From positions 1 to 34,262 of the forward strand of contig JAJIRX010000064.1 of the NCBI GenBank assembly GCA_023853785.1: DNA of 34,262 nucleotides. The letters run 5' to 3'. Below the pieces are notes generated by a model that saw nothing but the letters and a program-made list of their open reading frames with translations, was not told the DNA's origin and searched no databases. This document shows positions 10,697 through 21,798 of this stretch, in pieces. Position 1 is the first letter of the stretch. Every line of letters begins with the position of its first letter. The translations under genes were made by a program, and so were the position numbers. The DNA is from Psilocybe azurescens. Its lineage: Eukaryota > Basidiomycota > Agaricomycetes > Agaricales > Agrocybaceae.

Positions 10697-13600
10697 ATGG
10701 CTACTACCCCATCCCGACCAAAGCCAAAGGATTGTCAACGCGCCCCAGCATCCAGGCTATACCATTCTTCGAACTCTTCGTCTCCGACCACGTTCACAAC
10801 ACCTCAGTCGCACAGTAGGTTACCACCGAATTGTGCGATTCACTCAAGGACTAACTGACTGTTTTTCCTGCCTTTGATAAAAAGATAATCCAGATGAGGC
10901 GTCACTTTCGAGCCGGGTCCCAGAAGTTCGGACACCAAGCAAGAGTCCCAGTAAACCAGCAGGCACTCCTGGCAGTCGACGTTCAGCCATAGAGTCTGCC
11001 TTCAAAAAGAAACTGACTATTGGTGGTGCATCTCGTTAGTCCAATCCGTTATGTAATGTAACAAGTACGACTCAATAAATATAACAGCAACTCAAGAACC
11101 AAGACCCAGGCCGAAGGTAAGTTCTCGTCACAAACTATTCTGAAATCAATCTTGTGCTTACATGGCTAAAGGCAGTTGTCGTTGGTGATTCAGATGACGA
11201 TGAAGGTTTTTACTCTAAATCTCACTCTTTCATTGTGCAATGTCCTAATGACCTTTACTAGCCCCGACGGATGTTGAATCTGTATCGGCGCCCGTCCGGC
11301 CATCCTATTTACATGGAAGATCCTTCACGGACTCTTCTTACTCCTCGTTTAATTCCATTATCTCTCCGATTTCCGCTACAAGCAGCTTTTCGTCCGTTGC
11401 TTCCTCCAGTCAAGATTTCGAAACCACCCGTCCAACTTCTACACCTTCACGTGTGGAGGATGTCTTCGACATTCCTCATTCAGAGCATGTGACGACTCGA
11501 AGAATACCTAAGGCTCAACCGCAGAAAGAACCGAGTCCATTTTTGCCCATCGTTGCGGAACAGCAAATAAATGACGCAACAGTTGCTAGGTTTGCTCAAA
11601 GCCCAATCTGTGCAGATGTAGACCAGTGTATCATTGCCCACTGCGACACCACTCAAAAATTCTCGATGACAATATGATTGCATGGGGCACACAATTTGAG
11701 TTTGCACGGGGTGTCTCGACTGGTGCTTGGAGTTGGGAAGATGTGCGGGCGAACGTTCGAAGGTTTCAAGGCAAATCCGCAGATGCTGCATACAGAGTTC
11801 AGAGCGAAATGCGTGGCCAAAGTAACCTATCCAACGAAGGAGTCGATCTTAGCCTTTGGTTTGTGCACCTTGCCGTTTTGTCACATTCCCTGGCTAATTC
11901 TCTCTTCTATACAGGAGAGAGCTAGACCGGGAGCAAGACGCAATTATGGAGAATCAATCGCGTGGATTGGGCCTTGATGGGGAATGGCGTGGCGTCAAGA
12001 ATTGGTATGGGGGCCAAATTCAACAGCTTGGTCGTCTGACGGGAGAAGGAGGGAACTATAAAATTATTCTTGAACCCATGGAAAAACGTCGATCTCATCG
12101 GTTTGCCCGTCGATATGGGTCTAGGAGATTTCTTCAACTACGCATCCCTGAACAGACTCTTCAAAACGAGAATGCCCAAGTGAAGAGGTATTTCACCCGG
12201 AGATTTGTCCTCTGTGGCCGATTGTTTGCTCCTTTTCATTCCAAAGAAGGATCTCTTTACCTGGTGGAGACCAACCAAAACCATGGACGTTCGACTGAGA
12301 AATGGTGTGGTGATCAATATCGCATGTCATTCCAAGCTTTCATAAATTGGCACAACCCCTCGTGGAATTTAAGAACTACAATCAGGTTCGTAACTTTTCA
12401 ATGTCTGCTTTGTCATGGCACGCCCCAACGGTCAATTTTCCTTATAGACGATCAGCAAGTATGCTACTCGATTCGCTATCGGCTTATCAAACTCTGTACC
12501 TGCTCTGGAGTTTGAGACTAAGCATATCATATTCATTGACGATATAAGTACGCGGACATTCTTCTCAGTTATTCCAGCTTGCTGTTGACCGAATTTCATT
12601 AATAGCTGCGGAAGGCTGGCCTAAGGGCAAACCCAATCCCCTGCGGACAAACTGATGACTGATGGCTGCGGTTTCATGAATCACGCAGCTTTGCACGCCA
12701 TCGTCAAATATCTAGGATACGATAATATTCCTGCGGGTGTCCAAGGCCGTATTGCGGGAGCAAAGGTTTCTGGATTCTGCACCCCGAGGATACCTCCGCT
12801 GCCCCAAAGATTTGGATCCGAAACTCTCAAAGCAAGATCAAGTACAGTAGTTATGACCGCTGTCACAGGATCTTTGATCTTCTCGCCCCTTCTCGCCCTT
12901 CACCATCTATTGCTCTTTCCGCACAAAGCATCGTAAACCTTTTCAGTAACGGTATTCCTTCCGAGTATCTCAAACGACTAATGGAAGAAGGCTTAGAAGA
13001 GGAGGTTGCTCCGCTCATGGACTGGGACAAACCGCATGCGATGGTTTTCTTGTGGGATGCCATCAATAAATGCGGCAATGTTACTGGGTCTAGGACACAA
13101 AGACTCTCTGTAGCTCTCAATCGCGTACTTGGTTTGAAGGGCCGCGACTGGGGCGTGACAATGAGGGTATTGACTCCGATGCGACTGACTCTCAAATCGG
13201 TGAGGAGTCGTCTACCACGTATACGGGCAGAAATAAGTACAGCGGCGGTATGAACATACCACTCTATTATACTGATCTCCACTCATAGTTTTTGTTAGCC
13301 CCCATTGGTCTACATGAAAGCGCTGCTGAACTAGTTCAATCTGGTTTCCATCCAGCTGAAACGCAACTTCTCTTCGAGAAAATTCGTTATATTGTACAGA
13401 CTGTTATAAAATCATCTGTGGAAAAGTATCGAATACCCATCTCTGAGTCTCTTGGCGCGTACATAATACCGGGTTAAGTTTTTTCTTCTTTCATCTTTCA
13501 GCTTGCGATGTTATCGAGTCTGCATTTCAGATCCTGTTGGCGTTCTTAAGGAAGGCGAAGTTTTTATCGATTCTCAAAACCTCGCAAAGATCCGACAACA

Positions 13601-15080
13601 GGGATGCTTGTGCATGCTCTGGAAGGGCCAGTGCTTGTGGGTCTAAGTTTTACAGTTGTGTCGTGCAAAATTTATACATTTATTAACAGCTCGGTCGGTA
13701 TCCCATTATGCTGGGCTCTGATATGAAGAAGGTAATCTATGCTGTACAAATTTCAAAGAGAAGTCAACATTGCTTTTCAGGTAATAGCCTGTTATCATCG
13801 GGAGCTGGATAAGTGGCCAGATGTCCTTATAATCTCAACCGAGGGATCTAGGAGCCTGGCCAACGAACTCGCCGGAGGAGGCATGTTTTCCACCTTGTAT
13901 AATCGGCTTCGTTTCATTGATCCAATTTATCGTAGACATGGATGGAGGTAATCGCATCCTGTGTTTGGGGATATTTGAATATCACTGATCGTTATAATAG
14001 ACGAAATCATAGCCATTTGGGATCTCGAAATTGTGGCAGCCTTCAAGAATACATCACTGGTCAAGGAACCCGAGGGCTTCATAAGTGCCAACTTTGAATC
14101 GAAGTCTACAGTTGAAAGCGTACAGGGTTTTGTTACAATAACCCTCCTTCGCGGGAAACAAACGAAGCTTTTCTGAGACATCTTCTCGCCAATCTCACAG
14201 ATTCTCAAGTTGGACTTTATTCCATGATGCATGATAATGCCGTTGTCACATATGGTTATCACGATCCCCAAACTATACGTCTGGCATATATGTATGTGTA
14301 GTACTTTCCTCTTCTGCGGCTTGCACTGAAGCTGTACTGACGATGCTTTTATCAGATTTTCGACCTTGTTGGACGCCAGTAAGACTGGCCATCGCCTGCG
14401 ACAGGATATCAAACAGAAGGACCTCAGGAAGTATAGCAATTCATCTCCAGAAATTGCCGCTAGCGCTTCTTTGGTGCCTTCTCGCGATATACTCGGTCTT
14501 CTCGAAGCAGCTGCTATCAAGAAGGGAGATGAGCTCTTCGAGCGGTACCAAACAAAGAAACCTGCGAAAGACAACAATCAAGACAAGGATTTAAGACGTC
14601 CATACGATGATGCTGTCAATTATGCCATTCGGGCTCAATACTCGGTGCACAAATTCAAAGGATTTACAGATGAATTTTCAATCATCAGGGAACATGTTTC
14701 CGCAGCCAAAAGACTGTTTGATTCTGCCTGTGCACAGTCGGCAAGCAAGAGAGACAAACAATCGCCCATTAAGGGGGTAAAATGTTTAAAAGGCTAAATC
14801 CGAGGATGCAATGTTGGCGTGCGCTAAGGCCTACGCACAACCGATCGACGACATCATCCTCCTCGCGCCGAACCTCAAGCAGATCAAGGCGTCTTATGCA
14901 TATTGTGAATCGCCTAACTTTGCTTTCACCGTGGCTTTCCAGGAACTTTGTGGTATCAAGGCCATGGCTTCCCTTGGTGGACACGCACCTTCACTTCGCA
15001 TCTTCGACGATGCGAAATCTATGTCTGCCTCGTTTTTGAAGGCTCTCAGAGTTCTCGACGAAGATGACGTCTACTCCTAA
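10697..15080 (+). CDS. RNA-dependent RNA polymerase (RNA silencing, QDE-1/RDR family)
   Basis: Cellular RdRP that makes double-stranded RNA for quelling or small-RNA pathways. My model has 15 exons: 10697-10814, 10885-11034, 11088-11116, 11172-11205, 11262-11858, 11915-12385, 12448-12547, 12606-13247, 13299-13472, 13531-13636, 13690-13731, 13781-13880, 13936-13947, 14001-14291, 14356-15080. It gives about 1199 aa, the usual size. A Ser/Pro-rich N-terminus of about 230 residues precedes conserved blocks: AWGTQFEFARGV, SKYATRFAIGLSNSVP, LMTDGCGFMN, QGRIAGAKGFW, AYIIPDPVGVLKEGE, GRYPIML, the catalytic GGDMDGDEIIAIWD near residue 860, and KAYAQPIDD near the end. Nine one-base deletions must be allowed for: 11655-59, 12356-59, 12638-41, 12762-66, 13150-53, 13586-89, 14128-31, 14773-77 and 14788-91. 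With them the coding length is a multiple of three. No in-frame stop occurs otherwise, so assembly error or very recent loss both fit. The exon 10 donor is uncertain. Confidence 0.88.
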
Positions 15081-16370
15081 GGAGGATCTACCACCACTTC
15101 GTCTCGAGATACTCATTCGCATCTTTTCTTACCCTTTCTTACCCTCTTCGAATGCCTCTTTCTTGAAGAAACGTGGCATAGGTTATTATACCCGCGACTT
15201 CCAGTTTGCACTCGATTTATTAGCGCTCCAACATATTGATTAGTGTCTTGGGTTAATGTTCGGTTATATGTCATGTCCCTTTTATTCGTCCGTCCTTCTC
15301 CCTGTAGCTACGTTTTCACAATCTTCTACTGTATATATTTGTCTCGTTTTAGGGTATCGCCTCCCTCACCTGTACATACGCACGACTTTTGACTTTCTTT
15401 CTGCCCATTGTGTATTGTTTCCTTTTGTACTGGTGAACACTTATCAGTTTTATCCTGGAGTCCGTAGCATCGTTGAGCAGGACTGCTTAAGGAAACTAAC
15501 AAATTTCATCTCATGAATGATATGTAGGCAGTGCTGCATCTCAGTCAAGGACGGCCGGTACACTGTACTTCAGAACATTCGGACACCCCCAGTGAACCCT
15601 GGAGTCACCAACCTAAAAGAACCAAGGGCAAGGCGATTGGCAACGAGTTTGCAGTCATCTGAGCATATAAGTTTCCCCGTCTTCCATACTATCTCCACTA
15701 ATTAGCATAGTCCAGAGCGGCAAGTATGCGGAATGTGTTCAACGTCGGCGAAAACTAAATGGTTGAAACACGAGGGAGACGTCCAAGTTGATATAAACAG
15801 ATCATGCTTTTGCATATGATCTGATTACAACGCGCCGTCAAGGGGTGATAGACATCCCTAACACTGCCTGTTGATACGGAAATCGGAGAAGAAAAGCCTG
15901 AATGAGGTCATGAGGCAGGATTTGCATATATCCAGGGTCATGTATGTAGAACAGTCTGTTAAAGATCTGGCGCTTGTACCCTTCGCTGCAGCCAATTAAA
16001 GGCCTGTTCAAGCAATGTTCAGGTTTAATAGTGGGGCTTTCATCTGCCGAACAAGGAAGAGTCAATCTCGTACCGTAAAGGGCTTGTAAGAGAGTCTGTT
16101 ACTTTGAACTAGAAAGTAATAAATCTAGCGGTGTTATTTGGCAAAGAAATTGCGATGGTTGTTGCAATGATATTGACGCTCACGGCAACTTGAACTACTA
16201 TAGCTATCGTGGGAAAATATGACCCCTTCACAAATTTCTTTACCGGTGTTACATATTCATTAAACTTGAGCTCGAACATTGAGTTCTTGTATTCAACTTT
16301 CAACTTTCTTCTTGTTTTCTTCCCAATATACACTGGCCGTCAATCCGTGGCTGAATATACATATCACATC
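15081..16370. other. Intergenic, no supported gene
   Basis: 1.29 kb between two genes on the same strand. It must hold the 3' end of the RdRP transcript and the promoter of the next gene. A 75-codon frame at 15838-16065 (-) looks mildly protein-like, but it has no neighbour exon or known motif. CT-rich sequence precedes the next gene at about 16275-16330. Confidence 0.5.
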
Positions 16371-19110
16371 ATGGTTATTGCCTCATCTCCGACACCGGAT
16401 GTTCCTTCATCTCCAGACACCGACACTATTCATACCAATGCCACCCCCTCAGAGTTATCGACACCTCTGACAGAATCAGGAGAACTTCACCTAACTCTGT
16501 CGAAATTGAGGTACCGGATGACTGTGCCACAACTACTCAGAAGAAGAAAAAGAAGAAGAAATCCAAGAAATCCAAAGCCAAGGACGCGTCGGCAGCCTCC
16601 CAATTCCGAGACGATGCAGATGCAGAGGGTCGTCCACCCATTCTGTGCATAAGTAGAAATAAGCACTGGCGCTATATAAGCTCCTACCATGTATGTCTGC
16701 ATTTGCGAATCTACATTGGTTAATGATCAAACTCAACCTTCGTCAGGGACCGTGGCTCCAACTCCCTGTAGAGCTTCTCGATTCACTGTTAACTCTTAAC
16801 CTAGATCCTGGTACTCTGACAGGACCTGAGACTCGTCTTCCTTCTTTGCTTCCACCTTCCTCCAGTATATCTTCCAGCAAGCAGAGAGACCGTGGCCTCC
16901 ATGGCTTTGGGGACTTCTCGCCTCCAGACTCTCCACGAAACCCATTTGCATCGATGCCTTTGCCGCCTCCATTTCCTCCACCCAAGCCTGGAAAAGCAAC
17001 ACCTCCTCCAATTGATCCTGGTGTCTTCCGTTCTGTCAGAAATATACGTCGACTGATAGACGAAGCTGCTGAGTTGTCGGTCCGTGCTTCTTCCGGTCTC
17101 TCTGCTGCAGAATTAGGCTCTATGAGGTCAGGCTCGGGTCCTAGTGGAAGTCCGTGGGCAGCTGCTCAATCTCTCGGCATTAATCCTCTTGGCAATAATA
17201 ATGGTGGAGGAAGGAATGTAGCCATGTCTGCTACGCGTATCCACCGATTACGCGCTCTTGCTGTCCAGAAATTGGCCCAAGCTTACAAAGCAGATGAAAT
17301 AGCGTCGAGTGTCATGGTTATGCAAGGAGGAAGTGTCTTTGATGATCTTGCAGAACGCGTTCTCAGAGTTGGCGAGTTTTTGCCTGTTGTTTCGTCATAA
17401 CTAGCTCTGAACCATCTATCGCAGATCCAAATGACCCTGACGCCAGATATGTCCATTTCTTCCATGAAAAAATCCCTTCTAGGTAAGCCGTCGTAATTTT
17501 TATGATGTGTTAAGTAAATCTTTCAGTAGACAACTGGCCGAATCAACTACTACAAACGTCCTGGACGACTTGATCGCTATGTATCCTCAGCATCTTGAAT
17601 ACTACCGCACTCGTGGCATCGTACATTGCTTCCGCGATGAATTCCCTCAGGCGACCAAGGATTTTACTCATGCCCTGAAAGAAGCCAGAGCTGTCCGTAA
17701 AGCTAAGATGGCGCATCGCAACAACGGATCTCAGAGTGACTCGCGTACGAATAAGCATGGGAAACGCAGGAAAGGCTCCTCTGCGACTCACACGAATGGT
17801 CAAGCACCACCCGAGGGCACCAGCGCTATGGAGAACGGGATAGATGGGTCAGATGGGGAGCCGCTTCTGAAACATCCCTCCATTTTAGAAGACGCTCCCG
17901 ACCCTATTGAACCCCAGCTTTTATTTCTACGCGGTGCAGCTTATTTGCAGCATGCGATCCATCTGATTGAATCTGCCGTGCTGAACCTAGAGGGCATCCG
18001 CAAAACACCCTCCATCGACGGTGCTGAATTGAGACTCTGTTACATCGAAAACGGCAAATATGGCGGTGTGGAAATCGGTAATCCAGACGGTCCCTTGGGG
18101 AAACGCGATGGACCTAAACTTGCTGCGTACTCCAATACGCTCGGAGAGAAGTGTTTCAGAGACCACATCACCCAATTGCTGAGAAGAAGCTTGCGTGACC
18201 ACGAGAAATTTCTTTCTCATTTCGATTCGCTCGAATCCCCCAATGCTATCCCAGACGGCGACTTGGCCTTCCAAACCGAATATGCCTTCCTTCTGTCTGA
18301 GTGTATGAGGCCTGGAAATCACTCCGCACAGCCACCTCCGATTCCCGATGCTCCTGCAATGTTCACAACCTATCACCCACTGCTAGTGGAATCCCATTTA
18401 GCCTCCTTATCTGCGAATTGATGCTCGCCGACTTTCTAGGTATTCTTCCGATGTTCATCCACACGGCTTCTGTTGTGGATGGTCTTGAAGGGTACCCCAT
18501 TTTTCTTCCTCCCAGGTCGATGGCGCAGGCCGAGTTTGTTGAGGTCCTTGAACGTCTCTCGAGTGGATGGAAGAACGGTATCCAGCCCCATTCCTTATCA
18601 GCTCAGAGAGGCAAAAGTCGGCTTGCTATAGAAGGACCCGTTTTTGTCCGGCCGCCTCCGCCGCCGACACCCACTTACAAAATCGAGCGGTCCAATTCGT
18701 ACCACGGTTTTGAAGGCAGCCATCGCGTTAGTGGGTCATCGTCGTCTTCCTCACTTCTGAACCATAGTGCGAGCAACGGAAAGGCCCTCTCGGACTCCTC
18801 CTCCCTGCAAACACTTGGCTTGATGGCGGAAGAAGGAAGCAACGGGCATTACCAGCACCAGCACCGGCACCTTTTGGAGTCTACCCGTCCCAGTCGCCCA
18901 GACGCAACAGAGGCATTGGACTGTGCACGCATCTTGCTAGCTCCGGTCGTCAAGCGCCAGCGTGAGCGCGCGGAGAGGGCGGCGGCCGAAAAGGCTTCTG
19001 CAGGCAAGAAGAAACCAACGCCCATTAATATCCCGCTGCATGGCCCTCGGGTCGAGGTCATTCTCGCCTGGCTCGGCGCTGTCCATTTGCCCGAACTGGA
19101 CGATGCTTGA
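16371..19110 (+). CDS. Conserved basidiomycete protein of unknown function, TPR-like stretch
   Basis: Three exons: 16371-16690, 16747-17482 and 17527-19110, with introns of 56 and 44 bp; about 880 aa. In order it shows an acidic/Thr-rich N-terminus, a lysine run near residue 55-70, a conserved WRYISSYHGPWLQLPVELL block spanning the first intron, a Pro-rich segment (PLPPPFPPPKPG), an Arg-rich helical stretch (RSVRNIRRLIDEAAEL), and a TPR-like helix pair (YYRTRGIVHCFRDEFPQATK). A well-conserved C-terminal half (LLFLRGAAYLQHAIHLIES; ICELMLADFLGILPMF) follows, then a Ser/His-rich tail. No membrane segment or signal peptide is obvious. Three single missing bases must be allowed for, near 16481-16492, 17390-17392 and 18393-18399; with them length and phases close. 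I recognise the sequence type from other Agaricomycetes but know no function. Confidence 0.8.
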
Positions 19111-19949
19111 AGCGTAAAGTCTCAGACTCCAGCTTTGGCGCATATGTGCACAAGGCATCATGTTTTCACGTAAAACATAGTCAAGTATATCTTACTCCAC
19201 GCCCTGCCTAGTGTGGTTGACATTCAAATTCTTCTCTGAAACTGATTCGAACTGTTATAGTTATGCAACACTTACTTTTGATTCTTGGAATGAAATGGGC
19301 AATATTATGAGCTTTCTCCTTTAACCCGTGATGTTGGCAACAACAGTGCTGGGGGTGCTCGACACTCCACCATTAGCTCTTTATTTAACTAATAGCTTGC
19401 ACCTTATTCTTAAGGGCTCCGTTACATAAGGGAAGTATACTTAATCCCTAAATAACATTTTGATTCTTGTCGATCATCCCCTCCTCTGTCTGGTACTATT
19501 TTGACAGCAAGGACTCGATGTGCGTAATCAACGTCAATGTCATTTTCAGCCCCGGCCCGAGCCCTGCATGATGACGATAACCGCACGTGACCGCGTTTCG
19601 CGAGGCTAGAGGTTGGAGAGGGGCTAGAGGCCAGGGCGTTCACTCTGGTCTTAGAATAAGTACCTGAAGTTGCGAATACAGCAACTTAAAAAAAAAACAT
19701 GGGGGGTATATTGGTTACAGCCGTACACACAAGAATCGAATAGACATTACATAATTGTTGCAGACTCTGCGATCTGCTAAGGAGGAATTGAAGCTAATGT
19801 GCAAGGAATATCGTCCGTATCTTTGCTAAGAAATACACGCCTTACAGGGTATCCATGTTGTCCATCCACAACCATCAATTGGAAAATGCACATAAAAGTA
19901 CACTATACCATCGTTGCGTTCAAAGAAAGAAAGAAACCACGACAGCCGA
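19111..19949. other. Convergent 3' intergenic region
   Basis: 839 bp between two convergent genes. It should contain both polyadenylation regions. An A-run lies at 19687-19699 and AT-rich sequence surrounds it. No gene or repeat is seen. Confidence 0.55.
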
Positions 19950-20873
19950 TCAGCTAGTATTGCCCAACCTCTCAAAGAATCCCCGCGTCCTGTTGATGTC
20001 CGGGCACAGCGCCAAGCGCACCTTCTCGCTATCCGGGATGACCTTACGCCCAAACCCCTTCCCGTGCTCCAGCCACGCGCCGATGCCGGTGCGGATCCCG
20101 CTGGTCTTGAACACCCGCGCGAGCTTGTCCCGCTGGATTGACCACTTGAGCTTGCGCACGATGGGCAGCAGGCTGCGGGCGACGTTGGTGGAGGAGGACT
20201 CGACGTCTGGGAGGACGTGGCATGAGTACAGGCTCTGCAGGGATCGCGAGGGCGGGCCCGCGGTCGTCCGCCTGTGCAGCTGGACAGCGAGCTTGTGCGA
20301 GGCTTGCTGGCGCAGTATCATCTTTCCTGTCTCGTATTGAACGACAGACTGTATAATATAATCAATCACAATGATAAATCAATCAATCAGTCAACAACAT
20401 CTCCTCATAACTCGGACTCGAAATGTGCTCACTGTGAGCGAGTATAAATAGGAGCCCATCCTCCAGCGCCTTTCGATAGCCAGCCCCTTGATGACCCCAC
20501 GGCGCACCAGATCAGAGACAGTTGGCCTAAGTTGATGTCCCTGCGGACTCATTCCAAACAGGTTATGGTTCACTCTCGAGGGCGAGACAATCTTCAGCCT
20601 GTGAGTGTGCAGCACTGGATCATCGGTGAGCGGTATCAATGAAGGCGCGACCCGCGCGATAACAGCCAAGTCTGGGAGGTCCAGATAAGAGACTATTGAA
20701 GTAGTTTGGCAACAATTCAGCCATCGTATAAGATACAGCACCAATGGCTATGGCCATAACTCACGAATGTGAAGCAAAACCTCTGGTGGAAAGCTCAGTA
20801 GCCCGTTCGAATCAAGTATCCTGTCTCCTGCCCTGATATCGTCGTTGGAAGTTGGCAGGCTACTCTGAATCAT
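19950..20873 (-). CDS. F-box domain protein
   Basis: Likely substrate-recognition subunit of an SCF ubiquitin ligase (family inference). Three exons: 20873-20765, 20692-20433 and 20348-19950; introns of 72 and 84 bp with clean GT-AG sites; 255 aa with no frame problem. The F-box runs from about residue 27: SFPPEVLLHI, then across the first intron into LSYLDLPDLAVIARVAPSL, matching the LP.E.L..I..YLD..DL pattern. Downstream is a conserved block (PSRVNHNLFG, RPTVSDLVRRGVIKGLAIERRWRMG, then YLYS, split from VVQYE by intron 2), which I know from a basidiomycete F-box family. The C-terminus is basic. An in-frame ATG at 20900 would add nine residues. Confidence 0.85.
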
Positions 20874-21798
20874 GCTGGTACGTTCAACGTCTCGATGCAT
20901 TTCGTGGTGGTAGTTTATGAGAAGAGACCAGGGGCCTATGTTATGGCAAGGCCCAACAACGACACTATTAACACCGACTGTCGTGAAGACAGCTAAGCCA
21001 GGCTCGCCCGCAGTGTCTATTTCGGGATATCTAATCACATGATGTCGTGATAATATTGTTCTAATTATAGATACTGGGCCCAGACGGGAATGAGGTGTTT
21101 ACGAAAAGCTTCTCCCGCGTAGGGCAGACAGAAATTTACAATGGTGCAACAGTTTTTAATTCATATCTATGTATGTAATGACTAATAGTGAGGATACAAA
21201 TGCAATAGAAAGCGGAAGGATCGGAAGGTATGTAAGATGTAACTACTCGAAATCCGGATTAAAGAGTCGGAAAGAGAAGTCGTTTGAGTGCTAGAGAGAA
21301 AACTCGGATGGAAAGAAAGAACATTCGAAAAGAGAGAAGCTTTAGGGAGAGTGCGTCGAAGTCAGGGAATGAAAAAATGTAATGCCTGATGGATGCGTTG
21401 CTGGATGATAGCTGTGAACCAAGACGTAGAAAGAGAATCTAAAATAAGGAAAGAATTGTGATAATAATACAACGGCGAAAAGGAGACTGAATATGATACA
21501 CGCAACGAAAAAGAAATTAAAACGACAGTCAAGACGTAAAAAGTGAAATAAAGGACAAAAGGACGGCAAAGGGGTAAAATGCGACTTGAAATAAGAAACC
21601 ATCTCAGTCGATTTGCGTTCAAGAAAAGCGTCAAGGAGAATGACTTGATTTATCGTGGTTCTTGCAGACGACGGTAGGAGAAGTCGAAGCTTTGAGTTTG
21701 AGTCCGTGTTCCGTAACTCAAATTAGACCCTCATCGAGCCGAGGATGCCTGTTCAACGTCTACCCTGATACCTCTGACCGAATAGTTTGAATGATTCT
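20874..21798. other. Intergenic, no supported gene
   Basis: 925 bp between the F-box gene start and the DUF6533 gene end. 21170-21660 is purine-rich on the plus strand (many GAAAG/AGAGA runs), i.e. CT-rich on the coding strand of both neighbours. Frames at 21342-21634 (-) are low-complexity readings of this tract. It most likely holds the DUF6533 3' UTR and the F-box promoter. Confidence 0.5.

Noticed and set aside
13289..13298. A further frame break in the T-run at the start of RdRP exon 9
   Set aside because: Using the acceptor at 13297-13298 instead of 13287-13288 joins the reading in frame (SGAPIGLHES) with no correction.
13473..13501. A 29-nt intron in the RdRP gene
   Set aside because: Too short; the next acceptor at 13529-13530 gives a 58-bp intron and the expected AYIIPDPVGVL reading.
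13927..14577. 216-codon antisense open frame
   Set aside because: It lies opposite the RdRP exons with the catalytic loop and C-terminal domain, shows no protein-like motifs and disappears when the missing bases of the sense gene are allowed for.
10697..15080. RdRP as an old pseudogene
   Set aside because: All motifs and splice sites are intact, breaks are only one-base deletions, and the same type of break occurs in ALG9 and centrin; old decay should also give stops and substitutions in catalytic residues.
15838..16065. 75-codon minus-strand frame in the RdRP/TPR-like spacer
   Set aside because: Slightly protein-like, but without homology I recognise or a supporting gene structure.
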